A stretch of DNA of 64,000 bases, from contig NC_014259.1 in NCBI RefSeq assembly GCF_000196795.1, forward strand, positions 4,030,001 through 4,094,000. Direction: 5' to 3'. Below the pieces are notes generated by a model. That model did not search any database. It was not told the DNA's origin and saw only the letters and a list, made by a program, of their open reading frames with translations. This stretch comes from Acinetobacter oleivorans DR1 (GTDB lineage: Bacteria > Pseudomonadota > Gammaproteobacteria > Pseudomonadales > Moraxellaceae). Shown here piece after piece: positions 49,586 to 59,243 of the stretch. Position 1 is the stretch's first letter, and each line of letters opens with the position of its first letter. Both the position numbers and the translations under genes were made by a program.

Positions 49586-49945
49586 AAAAGTTAGCCTTTT
49601 TCCTTACAAGATTGTATCTATTAAATATATGTTGCATGTTAACTGGATATAGTCGAGCGTAACTATAGCAGTTTTTTTTTATTCTCCGTAATGCAATTGT
49701 ATAAAAGTGTTTACAGCCTATAGGGAGTAGTTTAAATCAATTTATTCGAAATAATTCTAGTATTCGGTATAGTCCACACAAAAATAGAAATTGCTAATTG
49801 GATAAACTAAACATACAAAGCACTACTATTTTTCGGTGTTTTTTCATTTCTTTTCAGCTAGAATCTGTTCATCCTGCGTTTAATAGATACTTGTTACTAT
49901 GCAGTGGACGATATCAATTAAAGATAAATACACAAAGGGTTGCGT
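49586..49945. other. Divergent control region of the capsule locus (gna / wza)
   Basis: No gene was found. On the wza side there are weak promoter candidates: TTCGAA-17 bp-TATAGT (49745-49773) and TTGCTA-17 bp-TACAAA (49791-49819). They would leave a leader of about 125-170 nt before the GTG start. I looked for an ops/JUMPstart GGCGGTAG element and did not find one. The sequence is AT-rich with a run of T at 49669-49680. Confidence 0.5.
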
Positions 49946-51046
49946 GTGAAGTATTGCCAGTTTTTTTCTATTCTTGCCTTAAGTTTGAGTGCTGCCAGCT
50001 GCGCGGTTACTTCTGGTTTACAAACTTACGATATTCCAAGTGAAGGGGTTTATAAAACAGATCTCGGCACTACAGTTAATGTGGTTAAAATTTCTCAAGA
50101 AACAATACCAGCAATTCAACCTGCTCAAATTGACTATCAACGCGACTATTCAAGTTTATTTAAAACTCAGCAATCTATTTATCGCTTGAGTCCAGGAGAT
50201 GTCCTCTCTATTCAACTATGGGCCTACCCTGAAATTACGCCTCCTATTAATGGGATTAGTAACGAGCAATCCATTCAAGCCAATGGCTATCCAATTGACC
50301 AAACTGGTTACATTCAATTTCCTCTAGTCGGTCGATATAAAGCTTCTGGAAAAACACTTGCTCAAGTAAACCGTGAACTTCGTAGTCAACTTGCTCGCTT
50401 TTTAAAGAATCCGGACGTTGTAGTTCGAGTAGTCTCTTATGAAGGTCAACGCTTCTCAGTACAAGGTAGTGTGACGAAAGGAGGACAATTCTATTTAAGT
50501 GATCAACCTGTCAGTATTTATACTGCTTTAGGGTTAGCAGGTGGTGTAACTACGACGGGTGATAACACCTATATTCAACTCATTCGAAATGGCCGAACCT
50601 ATAACTTAAATACGATTGATTTAGAAAAAGCAGGATATTCCTTACATAAACTACTAGTTCAACCTAACGATACCATTTATGTCAGCACTCGTGAAAACCA
50701 GAAGATTTATGTGATGGGGGAAGCTGGGAAAAGTCAAGCATTACAAATGCGTGATCAAGGTATGACTTTAAGTGATGCCTTAGGTGAAAGTTTAGGTATT
50801 AATCCAGCTTCTGGTAGTGCAAGCAAGATTTATGTAGTGCGTACTAATCCAAATGATCACACTACTGAAATTTATCATTTAAATCTGTTAAGTATTGGTG
50901 ATTTTGGTTTAGCTAATCAGTTTAGACTACGTAGTAATGATATTGTCTATGTTGATGCAACAGGCTTAACTCGCTGGCAGCGTGTGGTTAATCAGATTAT
51001 TCCATTCTCAAATGCTTTATACAACATAGATCGTTTGGGACAATAA
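49946..51046 (+). CDS. wza: Capsule export outer-membrane lipoprotein Wza
   Basis: A 366-residue polysaccharide export lipoprotein that forms the outer-membrane channel. The signal ends SLSAASC, with Cys as lipid site. The poly-export domain begins at about residue 70 (IYRLSPGDVLSIQLWAYPEI, DQTGYIQFPLVGRYKASGKTLAQV), followed by SLBB segments (RFSVQGSVTKGGQF, KIYVMGEAGKSQAL) and an amphipathic C-terminus. I begin at the GTG at 49946, six bases after AAAGGG, which gives the normal start MKYCQFFS; a TTG at 49940 is possible. First gene of wza-wzb-wzc. Confidence 0.94.
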   Translation: MKYCQFFSILALSLSAASCAVTSGLQTYDIPSEGVYKTDLGTTVNVVKISQETIPAIQPAQIDYQRDYSSLFKTQQSIYRLSPGDVLSIQLWAYPEITPPINGISNEQSIQANGYPIDQTGYIQFPLVGRYKASGKTLAQVNRELRSQLARFLKNPDVVVRVVSYEGQRFSVQGSVTKGGQFYLSDQPVSIYTALGLAGGVTTTGDNTYIQLIRNGRTYNLNTIDLEKAGYSLHKLLVQPNDTIYVSTRENQKIYVMGEAGKSQALQMRDQGMTLSDALGESLGINPASGSASKIYVVRTNPNDHTTEIYHLNLLSIGDFGLANQFRLRSNDIVYVDATGLTRWQRVVNQIIPFSNALYNIDRLGQ

Positions 51047-51050
51047 TATT

Positions 51051-51479
51051 ATGCAAATTAGAAATATTTTGGTGGTTTGTATTGGTAATATCTGCCGTAG
51101 TCCTATGGCAGAGTATTTTTTGAAAGCACAATATCCCCAATTAAACATTGAGTCTGCTGGTATTTCAGGACTCGTAGGACATCAAGCAGACAATAAAGCG
51201 CAACTTTGTATGCAGCGCCTTGGTATCGATATGTTGCCCCATATCGCAAGAAAGCTAAATGCAGAACATATTAAAAAAGCTGACCTTATTTTGGTCATGA
51301 GTCTCAACCAGCAAAAACATATTGAGCAAACTTGGCCCTTTGCAAAAGGTAAAACCTATCGCTTGGGGCATTGGCAGAACAAAAACGTGCCGGATCCATA
51401 TCAGCACGATCAAGCTGTTTTTGATGAAACTTGCCAACTTATTCAACAGTGTATTGCTGACTGGAAACCTTATATTTAA
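51051..51479 (+). CDS. wzb: Low-molecular-weight protein tyrosine phosphatase Wzb
   Basis: A 142-residue cytosolic phosphatase that dephosphorylates Wzc. The catalytic loop VCIGNICRSPMAE (Cys11, Arg17) is at the N-terminus and the general acid Asp is in the VPDPYQHD segment (about residue 114). It starts 4 bases after wza and ends 18 bases before wzc, so the three are one operon. Cycling of Wzc phosphorylation by Wzb controls capsule polymer length. Confidence 0.96.
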   Translation: MQIRNILVVCIGNICRSPMAEYFLKAQYPQLNIESAGISGLVGHQADNKAQLCMQRLGIDMLPHIARKLNAEHIKKADLILVMSLNQQKHIEQTWPFAKGKTYRLGHWQNKNVPDPYQHDQAVFDETCQLIQQCIADWKPYI

Positions 51480-51497
51480 CGCCAAGATTTTAAGCTT

Positions 51498-53681
51498 ATG
51501 AACCAAACTACAAATACCGAAGATACAATTGATTTAAAAGAATTGTTTTTTTCACTAATTGCCCAATGGAAACTAATTGCGCTCTGCATTATTTTGAGCC
51601 TCGTATGCGCTTTACTGTATTTACGCGTAACGCCAGATACCTATTCGGTGGATGCTTTGGTTCAGGTTGAAGATAGTAAAGGGGCTTCTGCCGCTCTTTT
51701 AGGTGAACTATCAAATGTTATGGAGCAAAAATCACCGGCCCAAGCGGAGATTGAGATTTTACAATCCCGTTTGGTTCTAGGCTCTGTAATTAAAAACTTA
51801 CATCTTGATATACAAGTTTCCAGCACAGAAGATACTCTTTCTCATCGCCTATTGAGTGATACTGATTATAAAACTGAATACACTAAAGATGCTGTTTTAT
51901 TTAAAGATGGGCTAAAGAGTTTTGAAATCCGTCAATTTGAAATTCCAGCTTACTATTTAGATAGGAATTTAATCCTTAATTTTGATAAACAATCCGTGCG
52001 TTTAAGTGATGCTAGTACTGAGCAGACTATTCTAACTGTACCACTTAATCAGTTAAATCAAGTCACAGGACCACATGGCTCTTGGAAAGTTGCTGTTTTT
52101 AGTAAAGATCAATTTGATACTTCTTATAATATTAAGCATTTATCTTTACCTGCAGCAGTTGGGGCAATTAGCTCAAATTATTCTGTAGCAGAGCAAGGAA
52201 AACTAACAGGTGTTTTAGGCCTAACGTATCAAGGTCAAGATAAAGAACATATTACTAAAGTTTTAAATGCGATTTTAGCAACTTATAGTGCTCAAAATAT
52301 TGAACGTCGTTCAGCTGAATCGGCTCAAACCTTAAAATTCTTAGATGAACAGCTACCCGATCTAAAAAAACAGCTTGATGATGCTGAGCGTGAATTTAAT
52401 AAATTTCGCCAGCAATACAACACAGTTGATGTAACTAAAGAGTCAGAGCTTTATTTAACTCAGAGTATTACTTTAGAAACAAAAAAAGCTGAGCTTGAAC
52501 AAAAACAAGCTGAAATGGTAGCAAAATATACTGCTGAACACCCTGCGATGCGTGAAATTAATGGACAACTCGCAGCCATTAATAAACAAATTGGTGAGTT
52601 AAATAACACCTTAAAACAGCTTCCAGATGTACAACGCCAATATTTGCAATTATATCGTGAAGTAGAAGTAAAAACTCAACTCTACACAGCCCTATTAAAC
52701 TCTTATCAACAACTTCGTATTGCCAAAGCGGGTGAAATTGGAAATGTACGTATTGTTGATACGGCTATTGAACCTGTTCAACCTATTAAACCCAAAAAGC
52801 TTTTGATTCTTATCTTATCTGTTTTTGTTGGTGGAGTTATTGGAGCTCTTATTGCCTTGCTACGTAATATGCTACGTACAGGTATTAAAGATTCTGGACA
52901 AATCGAAAATGAATTGGATTTGCCAGTTTATGCAACGGTACCACGTTCACCAATTCAAGAAAGTCGTATTAAGATTTTAAAGAAGAAGAAGAGTATTCCA
53001 ATTCTTGCAGTTAAAAATAGTGATGATATCGCAATTGAGAGCTTACGTAGTATTCGCACCGCTATTCATTTTGCCCTCACATCAGCAAAAAATAATATCA
53101 TCATGATTGCGGGCCCTTCTCCTGAAGTAGGTAAATCGTTTATTTCGACGAACTTAGCAACAATTTTTGCACAAGGTAACAAACGTGTATTACTGATTGA
53201 TGCCGATATGCGCCGTGGTTATATGCATAAATACTTTGATGTCGATGTAAAACCTGGTCTTTCTGAACTATTAAGTGGACAAGCAACCTTTCAACAGGTT
53301 CTCCACAAAACTCAAGTTACTAACTTAGATGTAATTACCCGTGGTAAGAGCCCAACAAACCCTTCAGAAATCTTAAGCTCTAATCAGTTTAAAGATTTGC
53401 TAGAAAAGGTTCAAAGTGAATATGACCATATCATTATTGATACTCCGCCAGTGCTGGCAGTAACCGATGGTATTATTATTTCGCAATATACTGGTGTGAA
53501 CTTAATTGTTGCCCGTTATGCTAAGTCACAAATGAAAGAGCTTGAATTAACACTTAATCGCTTTGAACAAGCAGGTGTTAAAGTCAACGGCTTTATTCTC
53601 AATGACATTCAACGTGCTAGCGCAGGCTACGGTTATGGTTATAACTATGCCTATGCTTATAAAGCACAAAAAGAAGATTAA
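51498..53681 (+). CDS. wzc: Capsule tyrosine autokinase / chain-length regulator Wzc
   Basis: A 727-residue inner-membrane BY-kinase. The first ~450 residues form the Wzz domain between two membrane helices (about residues 32-50 and 432-452) with coiled-coil segments in the periplasm. The C-terminal kinase has Walker A (GPSPEVGKSF, about residue 540), Walker A' (LLIDADMRRG, about 570) and Walker B (HIIIDTPPVLA). The C-terminus is a tyrosine cluster (YGYGYNYAYAY), the autophosphorylation tail that Wzb dephosphorylates. A terminator follows within 20 bp. Confidence 0.96.
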   Translation: MNQTTNTEDTIDLKELFFSLIAQWKLIALCIILSLVCALLYLRVTPDTYSVDALVQVEDSKGASAALLGELSNVMEQKSPAQAEIEILQSRLVLGSVIKNLHLDIQVSSTEDTLSHRLLSDTDYKTEYTKDAVLFKDGLKSFEIRQFEIPAYYLDRNLILNFDKQSVRLSDASTEQTILTVPLNQLNQVTGPHGSWKVAVFSKDQFDTSYNIKHLSLPAAVGAISSNYSVAEQGKLTGVLGLTYQGQDKEHITKVLNAILATYSAQNIERRSAESAQTLKFLDEQLPDLKKQLDDAEREFNKFRQQYNTVDVTKESELYLTQSITLETKKAELEQKQAEMVAKYTAEHPAMREINGQLAAINKQIGELNNTLKQLPDVQRQYLQLYREVEVKTQLYTALLNSYQQLRIAKAGEIGNVRIVDTAIEPVQPIKPKKLLILILSVFVGGVIGALIALLRNMLRTGIKDSGQIENELDLPVYATVPRSPIQESRIKILKKKKSIPILAVKNSDDIAIESLRSIRTAIHFALTSAKNNIIMIAGPSPEVGKSFISTNLATIFAQGNKRVLLIDADMRRGYMHKYFDVDVKPGLSELLSGQATFQQVLHKTQVTNLDVITRGKSPTNPSEILSSNQFKDLLEKVQSEYDHIIIDTPPVLAVTDGIIISQYTGVNLIVARYAKSQMKELELTLNRFEQAGVKVNGFILNDIQRASAGYGYGYNYAYAYKAQKED

Positions 53682-53698
53682 TCGTAAAGTGATAAGAG

Positions 53699-53725
53699 AA
53701 CCGGATCAAATGATCCGGTTTTTTG
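53699..53725 (+). terminator. Terminator of the wza-wzb-wzc operon
   Basis: AACCGGATCA-AA-TGATCCGGTT, a perfect 10-bp stem (53699-53720), followed by a T-run. It ends the export operon before fkpA. Confidence 0.92.
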
Positions 53726-53871
53726 TTTAAGATTTTTTTAAGTATATCCCTACTAAAACTAACTAAAATATATAAAAAACCACTCGTTTTTTTTCTTAAA
53801 CATTCTATGCTTAAGCATGCTAAGATCAAAAGCAGCCTTTTAGACTCAAATGATTATTTTTGGAACCTTTT

Positions 53872-54597
53872 ATGAGTAAAGCCTTACCCATTGCTGTCGC
53901 TGTAGTTTTAGGCGGTGCTGCACTTGTACCAGTATATTATGCAAGCCAACATCCGACCACAGAAGTCGGAAGCAAGGCAAATAAAAATGCCTCTCCAATT
54001 GAAAAAATCAGTTATGTTCTTGGATATGAAGTTGCTCAGCAAACTCCACCTGAGCTAGATACAAAAGCATTTGTGAAAGGCATTCATGATGCTCGCAGCA
54101 AGCAGCCAAGTGCTTATACTCAAGAAGAGTTAAAAGCTGCTGTAGCCGCTTATGAAAAAGAATTACAGCAAAAAATGCAACAACAAAATAAACCGGAGCA
54201 AGCTGCTGGTGCTACTCCTGAAGCTGCAGATGTGCAATTCCTTGCAGAAAATAAATCAAAAGCTGGCGTAAAAACAACAGCTTCTGGCTTGCAATATATC
54301 ATTACTAAAGAAGGTACTGGCAAACAGCCAACAGCTCAGTCAATTGTTAAAGTACATTATGAAGGTCGTTTAGTTAACGGTCAGGTTTTTGATAGTTCTT
54401 ATAAACGCGGTGAGCCAGTTGAGTTCCCTCTTAATCAAGTTATTCCAGGCTGGACTGAGGGACTTCAATTAATGAAAGAAGGCGGTAAAGCGACTTTCTT
54501 CATTCCATCAAATCTTGCCTATGGTCCTCAGGAAGTTCCTGGCATTCCAGCAAACAGTACACTGATTTTTGATGTAGAGCTTATTTCAGTGAAATAA
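53872..54597 (+). CDS. fkpA: FKBP-type peptidyl-prolyl isomerase FkpA (K-locus flank)
   Basis: A 241-residue envelope prolyl isomerase and chaperone. It has an N-terminal hydrophobic signal or anchor (residues 2-28), an FKBP_N dimerisation domain (about 45-130, KISYVLGYEVAQQ) and a C-terminal FKBP domain (about 155-240) with VKVHYEGRLVNGQVFDSSY, the GWTEGLQLMKEG active-site segment and AYGPQEVPGIPANSTLIFDVEL. The frame can be read from a TTG at 53860, but the ATG at 53872 is preferred. This gene is the standard left border of the Acinetobacter K locus. Confidence 0.94.
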   Translation: MSKALPIAVAVVLGGAALVPVYYASQHPTTEVGSKANKNASPIEKISYVLGYEVAQQTPPELDTKAFVKGIHDARSKQPSAYTQEELKAAVAAYEKELQQKMQQQNKPEQAAGATPEAADVQFLAENKSKAGVKTTASGLQYIITKEGTGKQPTAQSIVKVHYEGRLVNGQVFDSSYKRGEPVEFPLNQVIPGWTEGLQLMKEGGKATFFIPSNLAYGPQEVPGIPANSTLIFDVELISVK

Positions 54598-54607
54598 AAA
54601 CATTCAG

Positions 54608-54638
54608 GAGAGTAGAACACTACTCTCTTTTTTTTTTT
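54608..54638 (+). terminator. Terminator between the two FKBP genes
   Basis: GAGAGTA (54608-54614) and TACTCTC (54621-54627) followed by at least ten T. Its T-run abuts the GGA ribosome site of the next gene, leaving no room for a separate promoter unless it lies inside fkpA; some read-through seems needed. Confidence 0.8.
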
Positions 54639-54648
54639 GGAAAACAGC

Positions 54649-55344
54649 ATGAAAAAAATCGGTTTAATGATTGCAGCATCAACAATGAGTTTATCTGTTT
54701 TTGCTGCAACTCCTATAACGAATAAAAGTCCAGCAAAAGAACAATTTAGTTATAGTTATGGCTATTTAATGGGTCGTAATAATACGGATGCGCTAACAGA
54801 TCTGAATCTTGATATTTTTTACCAAGGTCTCCAAGAAGGTGCTCAAAGTAAAACAGCACGCTTAACTGATGAAGAAATGGCGAAAGCGATTAATGACTAT
54901 AAGAAAACATTAGAAGCCAAACAACTCGTCGAATTTCAAAAAACAGGTCAATTAAACGCTCAAGCAGGCGCGGCATTTCTTGCTGACAATGCAAAAAAAT
55001 CTGGTGTGATAACGACTAAATCTGGTCTCCAATACCAAGTCTTAAAAGAAGGTAATGGACAAAAACCGAAAGCTACCTCTCGCGTTAAAGTGAATTATGA
55101 AGGTCGTTTACTAGATGGAACTGTATTTGATAGTTCTATTGCTCGTAATCATCCAGTTGAGTTTCAGCTCAGCCAAGTCATTGCAGGTTGGACAGAAGGT
55201 CTACAAACCATGAAAGAAGGCGGAAAAACGCGTTTCTTTATTCCTGCCAATCTTGCTTATGGTGAAGTCGGTGCTGGTGACACGATTGGTCCAAATAGTA
55301 CTTTAATTTTTGATATTGAATTACTACAAGTTTTACCAAAATAA
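54649..55344 (+). CDS. Second FKBP-type peptidyl-prolyl isomerase
   Basis: A 231-residue periplasmic FKBP with a Sec signal (MKKIGLMIAASTMSLSVFAA), an N-terminal helical dimerisation domain (KEQFSYSYGYLMGRNN) and a C-terminal FKBP domain with VKVNYEGRLLDGTVFDSS, GWTEGLQTMKEGGKTRFFIP and NSTLIFDIELLQV. It is a paralogue of the preceding fkpA with the same domain order (FklB/Mip/FkpA group), evidently a tandem duplication. The TTG at 54637 would extend the frame, but the ATG at 54649 gives a perfect signal peptide. I leave the symbol blank because fkpA, fklB and mip are all used for this group. Confidence 0.92.
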   Translation: MKKIGLMIAASTMSLSVFAATPITNKSPAKEQFSYSYGYLMGRNNTDALTDLNLDIFYQGLQEGAQSKTARLTDEEMAKAINDYKKTLEAKQLVEFQKTGQLNAQAGAAFLADNAKKSGVITTKSGLQYQVLKEGNGQKPKATSRVKVNYEGRLLDGTVFDSSIARNHPVEFQLSQVIAGWTEGLQTMKEGGKTRFFIPANLAYGEVGAGDTIGPNSTLIFDIELLQVLPK

Positions 55345-55355
55345 ATTCATTAGAT

Positions 55356-55389
55356 ATAAAAAAAGCGATCATTTAAGATCGCTTTTTTT
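55356..55389. terminator. Bidirectional terminator between FKBP gene and murJ
   Basis: AAAAAAGCGATC-ATTTAA-GATCGCTTTTTT: GC-capped stem with A and T runs on both sides, serving the convergent FKBP gene and murJ. Confidence 0.9.
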
Positions 55390-55392
55390 ATT

Positions 55393-56934
55393 TTAGTGTT
55401 TTAAGTCTCTAGGACGAAAACCGGTAATGATTAAAACGACCAGATAAGCAACTACGCCAACAACACACAATCCCACTACTTCGGCAATACGCAACCACTG
55501 TGAAAGCTCACCGTTATACCAATTTAATGCAAACCAAAGTGCTGCAATCATGGCAAGGTTTGCCAAACCATATTGAAGCCCTAATTTTTTCCAATGCGAA
55601 TCAAATCGGAAAATATTACGTTTATGTAAATAGAAGTAGAGTAGACCCGCATTTACCAACGCCGAACCTGAAGATGCCAAGGCAAGTGCCATATGCTCTG
55701 CATGCCAATCAATTAGCTTAAAGAAACCAATAAATACAACGTTTAAAATAGCATTGGCTGCGACCGACATTAAACCCACACGTACTGGTGTTTTGGTATC
55801 TTGCTGTGCATAAAAACCAGGTGCAAAGACTTTAATCAGCATAAACGCAATCACGCCTGCACTCATACATTGCAGTGCCAGAGCTGTCATTTGTGTATCA
55901 CGCAGGTCAAACTCGCCACGCTGGAATAATGCCTGAATAATCGGTGTAGAAAGCATAAATAAGGCAATACTTGCTGGTAAGCCAACTAATACAATAATTT
56001 TTGCAGCCCAGTCGATCATACCACGGAACTTTGCTTGATCTTGTTCTGCATGACGAGCAGAAAGTGAAGGTAAAATCACTGTACCAATCGCAACGCCAAT
56101 TAAACCTAACGGCAACTCAGTCATACGTTCTGCACTATAGAGCCAAGATACTGAACCATCTTGCATGAAAGAGGCCCAAATCGTATTTAATAACAGGTTA
56201 ATCTGGGTAACAGATACCCCAAACAATGCTGGAAGCATTAATTTTAAAATGCGTTCTACACCTTCATGTTTAAAATCAACTTTAGGTGGAATCAGTAGGT
56301 TTTTACGCCACAATTCAGGAATTTGTATAGCTAACTGTAATATTCCTGCCACGACCACTGACCAACCTAAGGCTTTGATGGGTTCAGCCATATACGGCGT
56401 AAGCCACCATGCACCTGCGATCATCGCGACATTTAGTAAAACAGGTGAAAAAGCTGGTGAAGCAAACGAACCATAACTATTTAAAATACTGCTAGCAAAA
56501 GCAGTTAGTGACATAAATAATAAATAAGGGATGGTCAGGCGGAACATGCTGACTGCTAAATCGAACTTTTCAGGATCACTATGAAAACCCGGTGCGTACA
56601 TATAAATGATCGCGGGTGCTAAAACCATAGCCACAAAAGTCAGTAAGGTCATCACTGTTAGCAAGCAACCAAATACTCGACTAATCAAGATCTGTACTTC
56701 AGCGTGGGCTCGACCTGTTTTATATTCAGTTAATACTGGAATAAAGGCCTGAGAAAAGGCCCCTTCGGCAAACAATCGTCGAAAAAAGTTGGGAATACGA
56801 AAAGCGACGACGAAGGTATCAAAATCTTTACCCGCACCAAACACGTTGAGCAATACGACGTCACGCACAAGCCCTAACACTCGTGACAACATCGTCATTG
56901 CACTGACAATAAAAGTCGATCGCCACAATGCCAT
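55393..56934 (-). CDS. murJ: Lipid II flippase MurJ
   Basis: A 513-residue inner-membrane protein with about 14 helices, which flips lipid II for peptidoglycan synthesis. It begins MALWRSTFIVSAMTMLSRVLGLVRDVVLLNVFGAG and has the conserved NFFRRLFAEGAFSQAFIPVL segment (about residues 50-70), with Arg and Glu residues of the central cavity. The ATG at 56934 (with AGGTGAG upstream) is preferred over a GTG at 56943. It is monocistronic and convergent with the second FKBP gene. The C-terminal helices are complete. Confidence 0.95.
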   Translation of the reverse strand: MALWRSTFIVSAMTMLSRVLGLVRDVVLLNVFGAGKDFDTFVVAFRIPNFFRRLFAEGAFSQAFIPVLTEYKTGRAHAEVQILISRVFGCLLTVMTLLTFVAMVLAPAIIYMYAPGFHSDPEKFDLAVSMFRLTIPYLLFMSLTAFASSILNSYGSFASPAFSPVLLNVAMIAGAWWLTPYMAEPIKALGWSVVVAGILQLAIQIPELWRKNLLIPPKVDFKHEGVERILKLMLPALFGVSVTQINLLLNTIWASFMQDGSVSWLYSAERMTELPLGLIGVAIGTVILPSLSARHAEQDQAKFRGMIDWAAKIIVLVGLPASIALFMLSTPIIQALFQRGEFDLRDTQMTALALQCMSAGVIAFMLIKVFAPGFYAQQDTKTPVRVGLMSVAANAILNVVFIGFFKLIDWHAEHMALALASSGSALVNAGLLYFYLHKRNIFRFDSHWKKLGLQYGLANLAMIAALWFALNWYNGELSQWLRIAEVVGLCVVGVVAYLVVLIITGFRPRDLKH

Positions 56935-57015
56935 CGTACTCACCTACAGCTATATTCGAAAGACGCTATTGTAATGAAACTAGAAAATCTTTTCGTTGTG
57001 AAATGATGAATGAAC

Positions 57016-57585
57016 TCAACTTTTTTTCTGAACTAACAGTTGTCTAAAGTGCTGCCATTTAAAATAAGGTCCCGGATCAGTTTTTCGGCCAGGTGCAATG
57101 TCTGAATGCCCTGCTATATGTTTTTTAATTTCGGGATAAGCCTGACGAATAGCCTTAACCACATCGGTTAATACTTCGTATTGTACTTCGTCAAATGGTA
57201 AATCATCACTTCCTTCAAGCTCTATCCCAATTGAATAATCATTGCATTCTACTTTGGCTAAATAGCTCGAACGTCCTGCATGCCATGCCCGATCATTAAA
57301 ATTAACAAACTGTAGGACTTCACCTGTTCGTAAAATTAACAGATGTGTAGAAACTTGCATGCCTTCAATGGTCTGGAAATAAGGATGCACTGACCAATCT
57401 AATTTATTTTGAAAAAACTGCTCAATATATCCACCTCCGAATTGAGACGGTGGCAAGCTAATATTATGAACGACGATCATTTGAATTTCGGTACCAGTCG
57501 GCCGCTGGTTAAAATTTGGAGAAGGGATTTGTCTCGCCCCTTTTAATTGTCCATCTATAACTTCATACGGTGTGATTTGCTTCAT
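57016..57585 (-). CDS. ampD: 1,6-anhydro-N-acetylmuramyl-L-alanine amidase AmpD
   Basis: A 189-residue cytosolic zinc amidase of the amidase_2 family that recycles cell-wall muropeptides and so keeps the ampC inducer low. Zinc ligands are visible in VVHNISLPP (about residue 39-40), IAGHSDIAPGRKTDPG (about residues 158-172, with His and Asp), and the AWHAGRSS substrate loop near residue 103. The C-terminal helix is present and the length matches AmpD (183-189), with no signal peptide, which separates it from AmiD. It lies divergent from nadC. Confidence 0.95.
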   Translation of the reverse strand: MKQITPYEVIDGQLKGARQIPSPNFNQRPTGTEIQMIVVHNISLPPSQFGGGYIEQFFQNKLDWSVHPYFQTIEGMQVSTHLLILRTGEVLQFVNFNDRAWHAGRSSYLAKVECNDYSIGIELEGSDDLPFDEVQYEVLTDVVKAIRQAYPEIKKHIAGHSDIAPGRKTDPGPYFKWQHFRQLLVQKKS

Positions 57586-57732
57586 TGAGATGCCAATAAA
57601 TTGCTTGCCAATTGTTTTAGTTTAAAGCAGTTATCTACTTTTCAAAGCAGTAAATGCGATTGTTTATCGCGATTAATCTCATAAAACAGCTTATTTTTAA
57701 AGTCGACGGTGCTAATATATCGCAAGTTTTAG

Positions 57733-58766
<1,034 letters not shown>

Positions 58767-59243
58767 AAATTTTCCCCATTACTTTAAAAAATCAGGGTTT
58801 CAAGGTAAAAGATAAATATGACGAGGCTTAGGAGATTCTGTTACAAAAGGTAAGTCTTTATTTTTATTATTCATCTATAAAGCAGAATGTGACCTTTAAA
58901 AATTTTATAGAATGGTTAAACCTAATATTTATGACAGTCACATGTGCCATCCTTTAGTTATATTTCCTAAATTTAGCTTGTGCTAGATGTCATCTACAAC
59001 CTGAGCAAGACAAAGCGATTATAGCTTTGTCGAAGCGCAAGATTGTTATTAAGCCAACAGTTGTCTTTCGATACGTAATAAAGATTAATTAATCTTTATT
59101 ACGTACTTTACTTTGGGCGAAACCAAAGTAACAAATTAGCTACTTCCACTGGATGAATAAACGATAAGACTCCGTCGTGATAGCTAATTTAAAATAATGA
59201 TTAATCTAAGACTTCAGCTTAATCATTCATCCCTTACAGCAAC
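58767..59243. other. 477-bp intergenic region with dense inverted repeats
   Basis: Non-coding DNA between the small membrane protein gene and the phospholipase gene. The left half (58767-59060) shows nothing clear apart from a short inverted pair TTATAGCTTTGTCGAAG near 59017. The right half holds three nested palindromic units (59072-59105, 59108-59131, 59133-59190), described separately. No gene was found on either strand. Confidence 0.65.
59072..59190. repeat. Composite inverted-repeat element with a 34-bp perfect palindrome
   Basis: Three adjoining structures: a perfect 34-bp palindrome (59072-59105; each arm TACGTAATAAAGATTAA); a 9-bp stem TTACTTTGG/CCAAAGTAA around a GCGAAA loop (59108-59131); and 10-bp arms AAATTAGCTA (59133-59142) and TAGCTAATTT (59181-59190) around a 38-nt loop. 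It lies just downstream of the convergent side of the phospholipase gene. It resembles the three-hairpin element at 21630-21721 in plan and in the closing TTACTTT stem, so both may belong to one repeat family. Confidence 0.75.

Noticed and set aside
49586..49945. JUMPstart/ops element in front of the capsule genes
   Set aside because: No GGCGGTAG or clear JUMPstart sequence was found in the gna-wza gap.
56165..56476. 103-codon frame on the plus strand inside murJ
   Set aside because: Antisense to conserved MurJ helices, no ribosome site, no family features.
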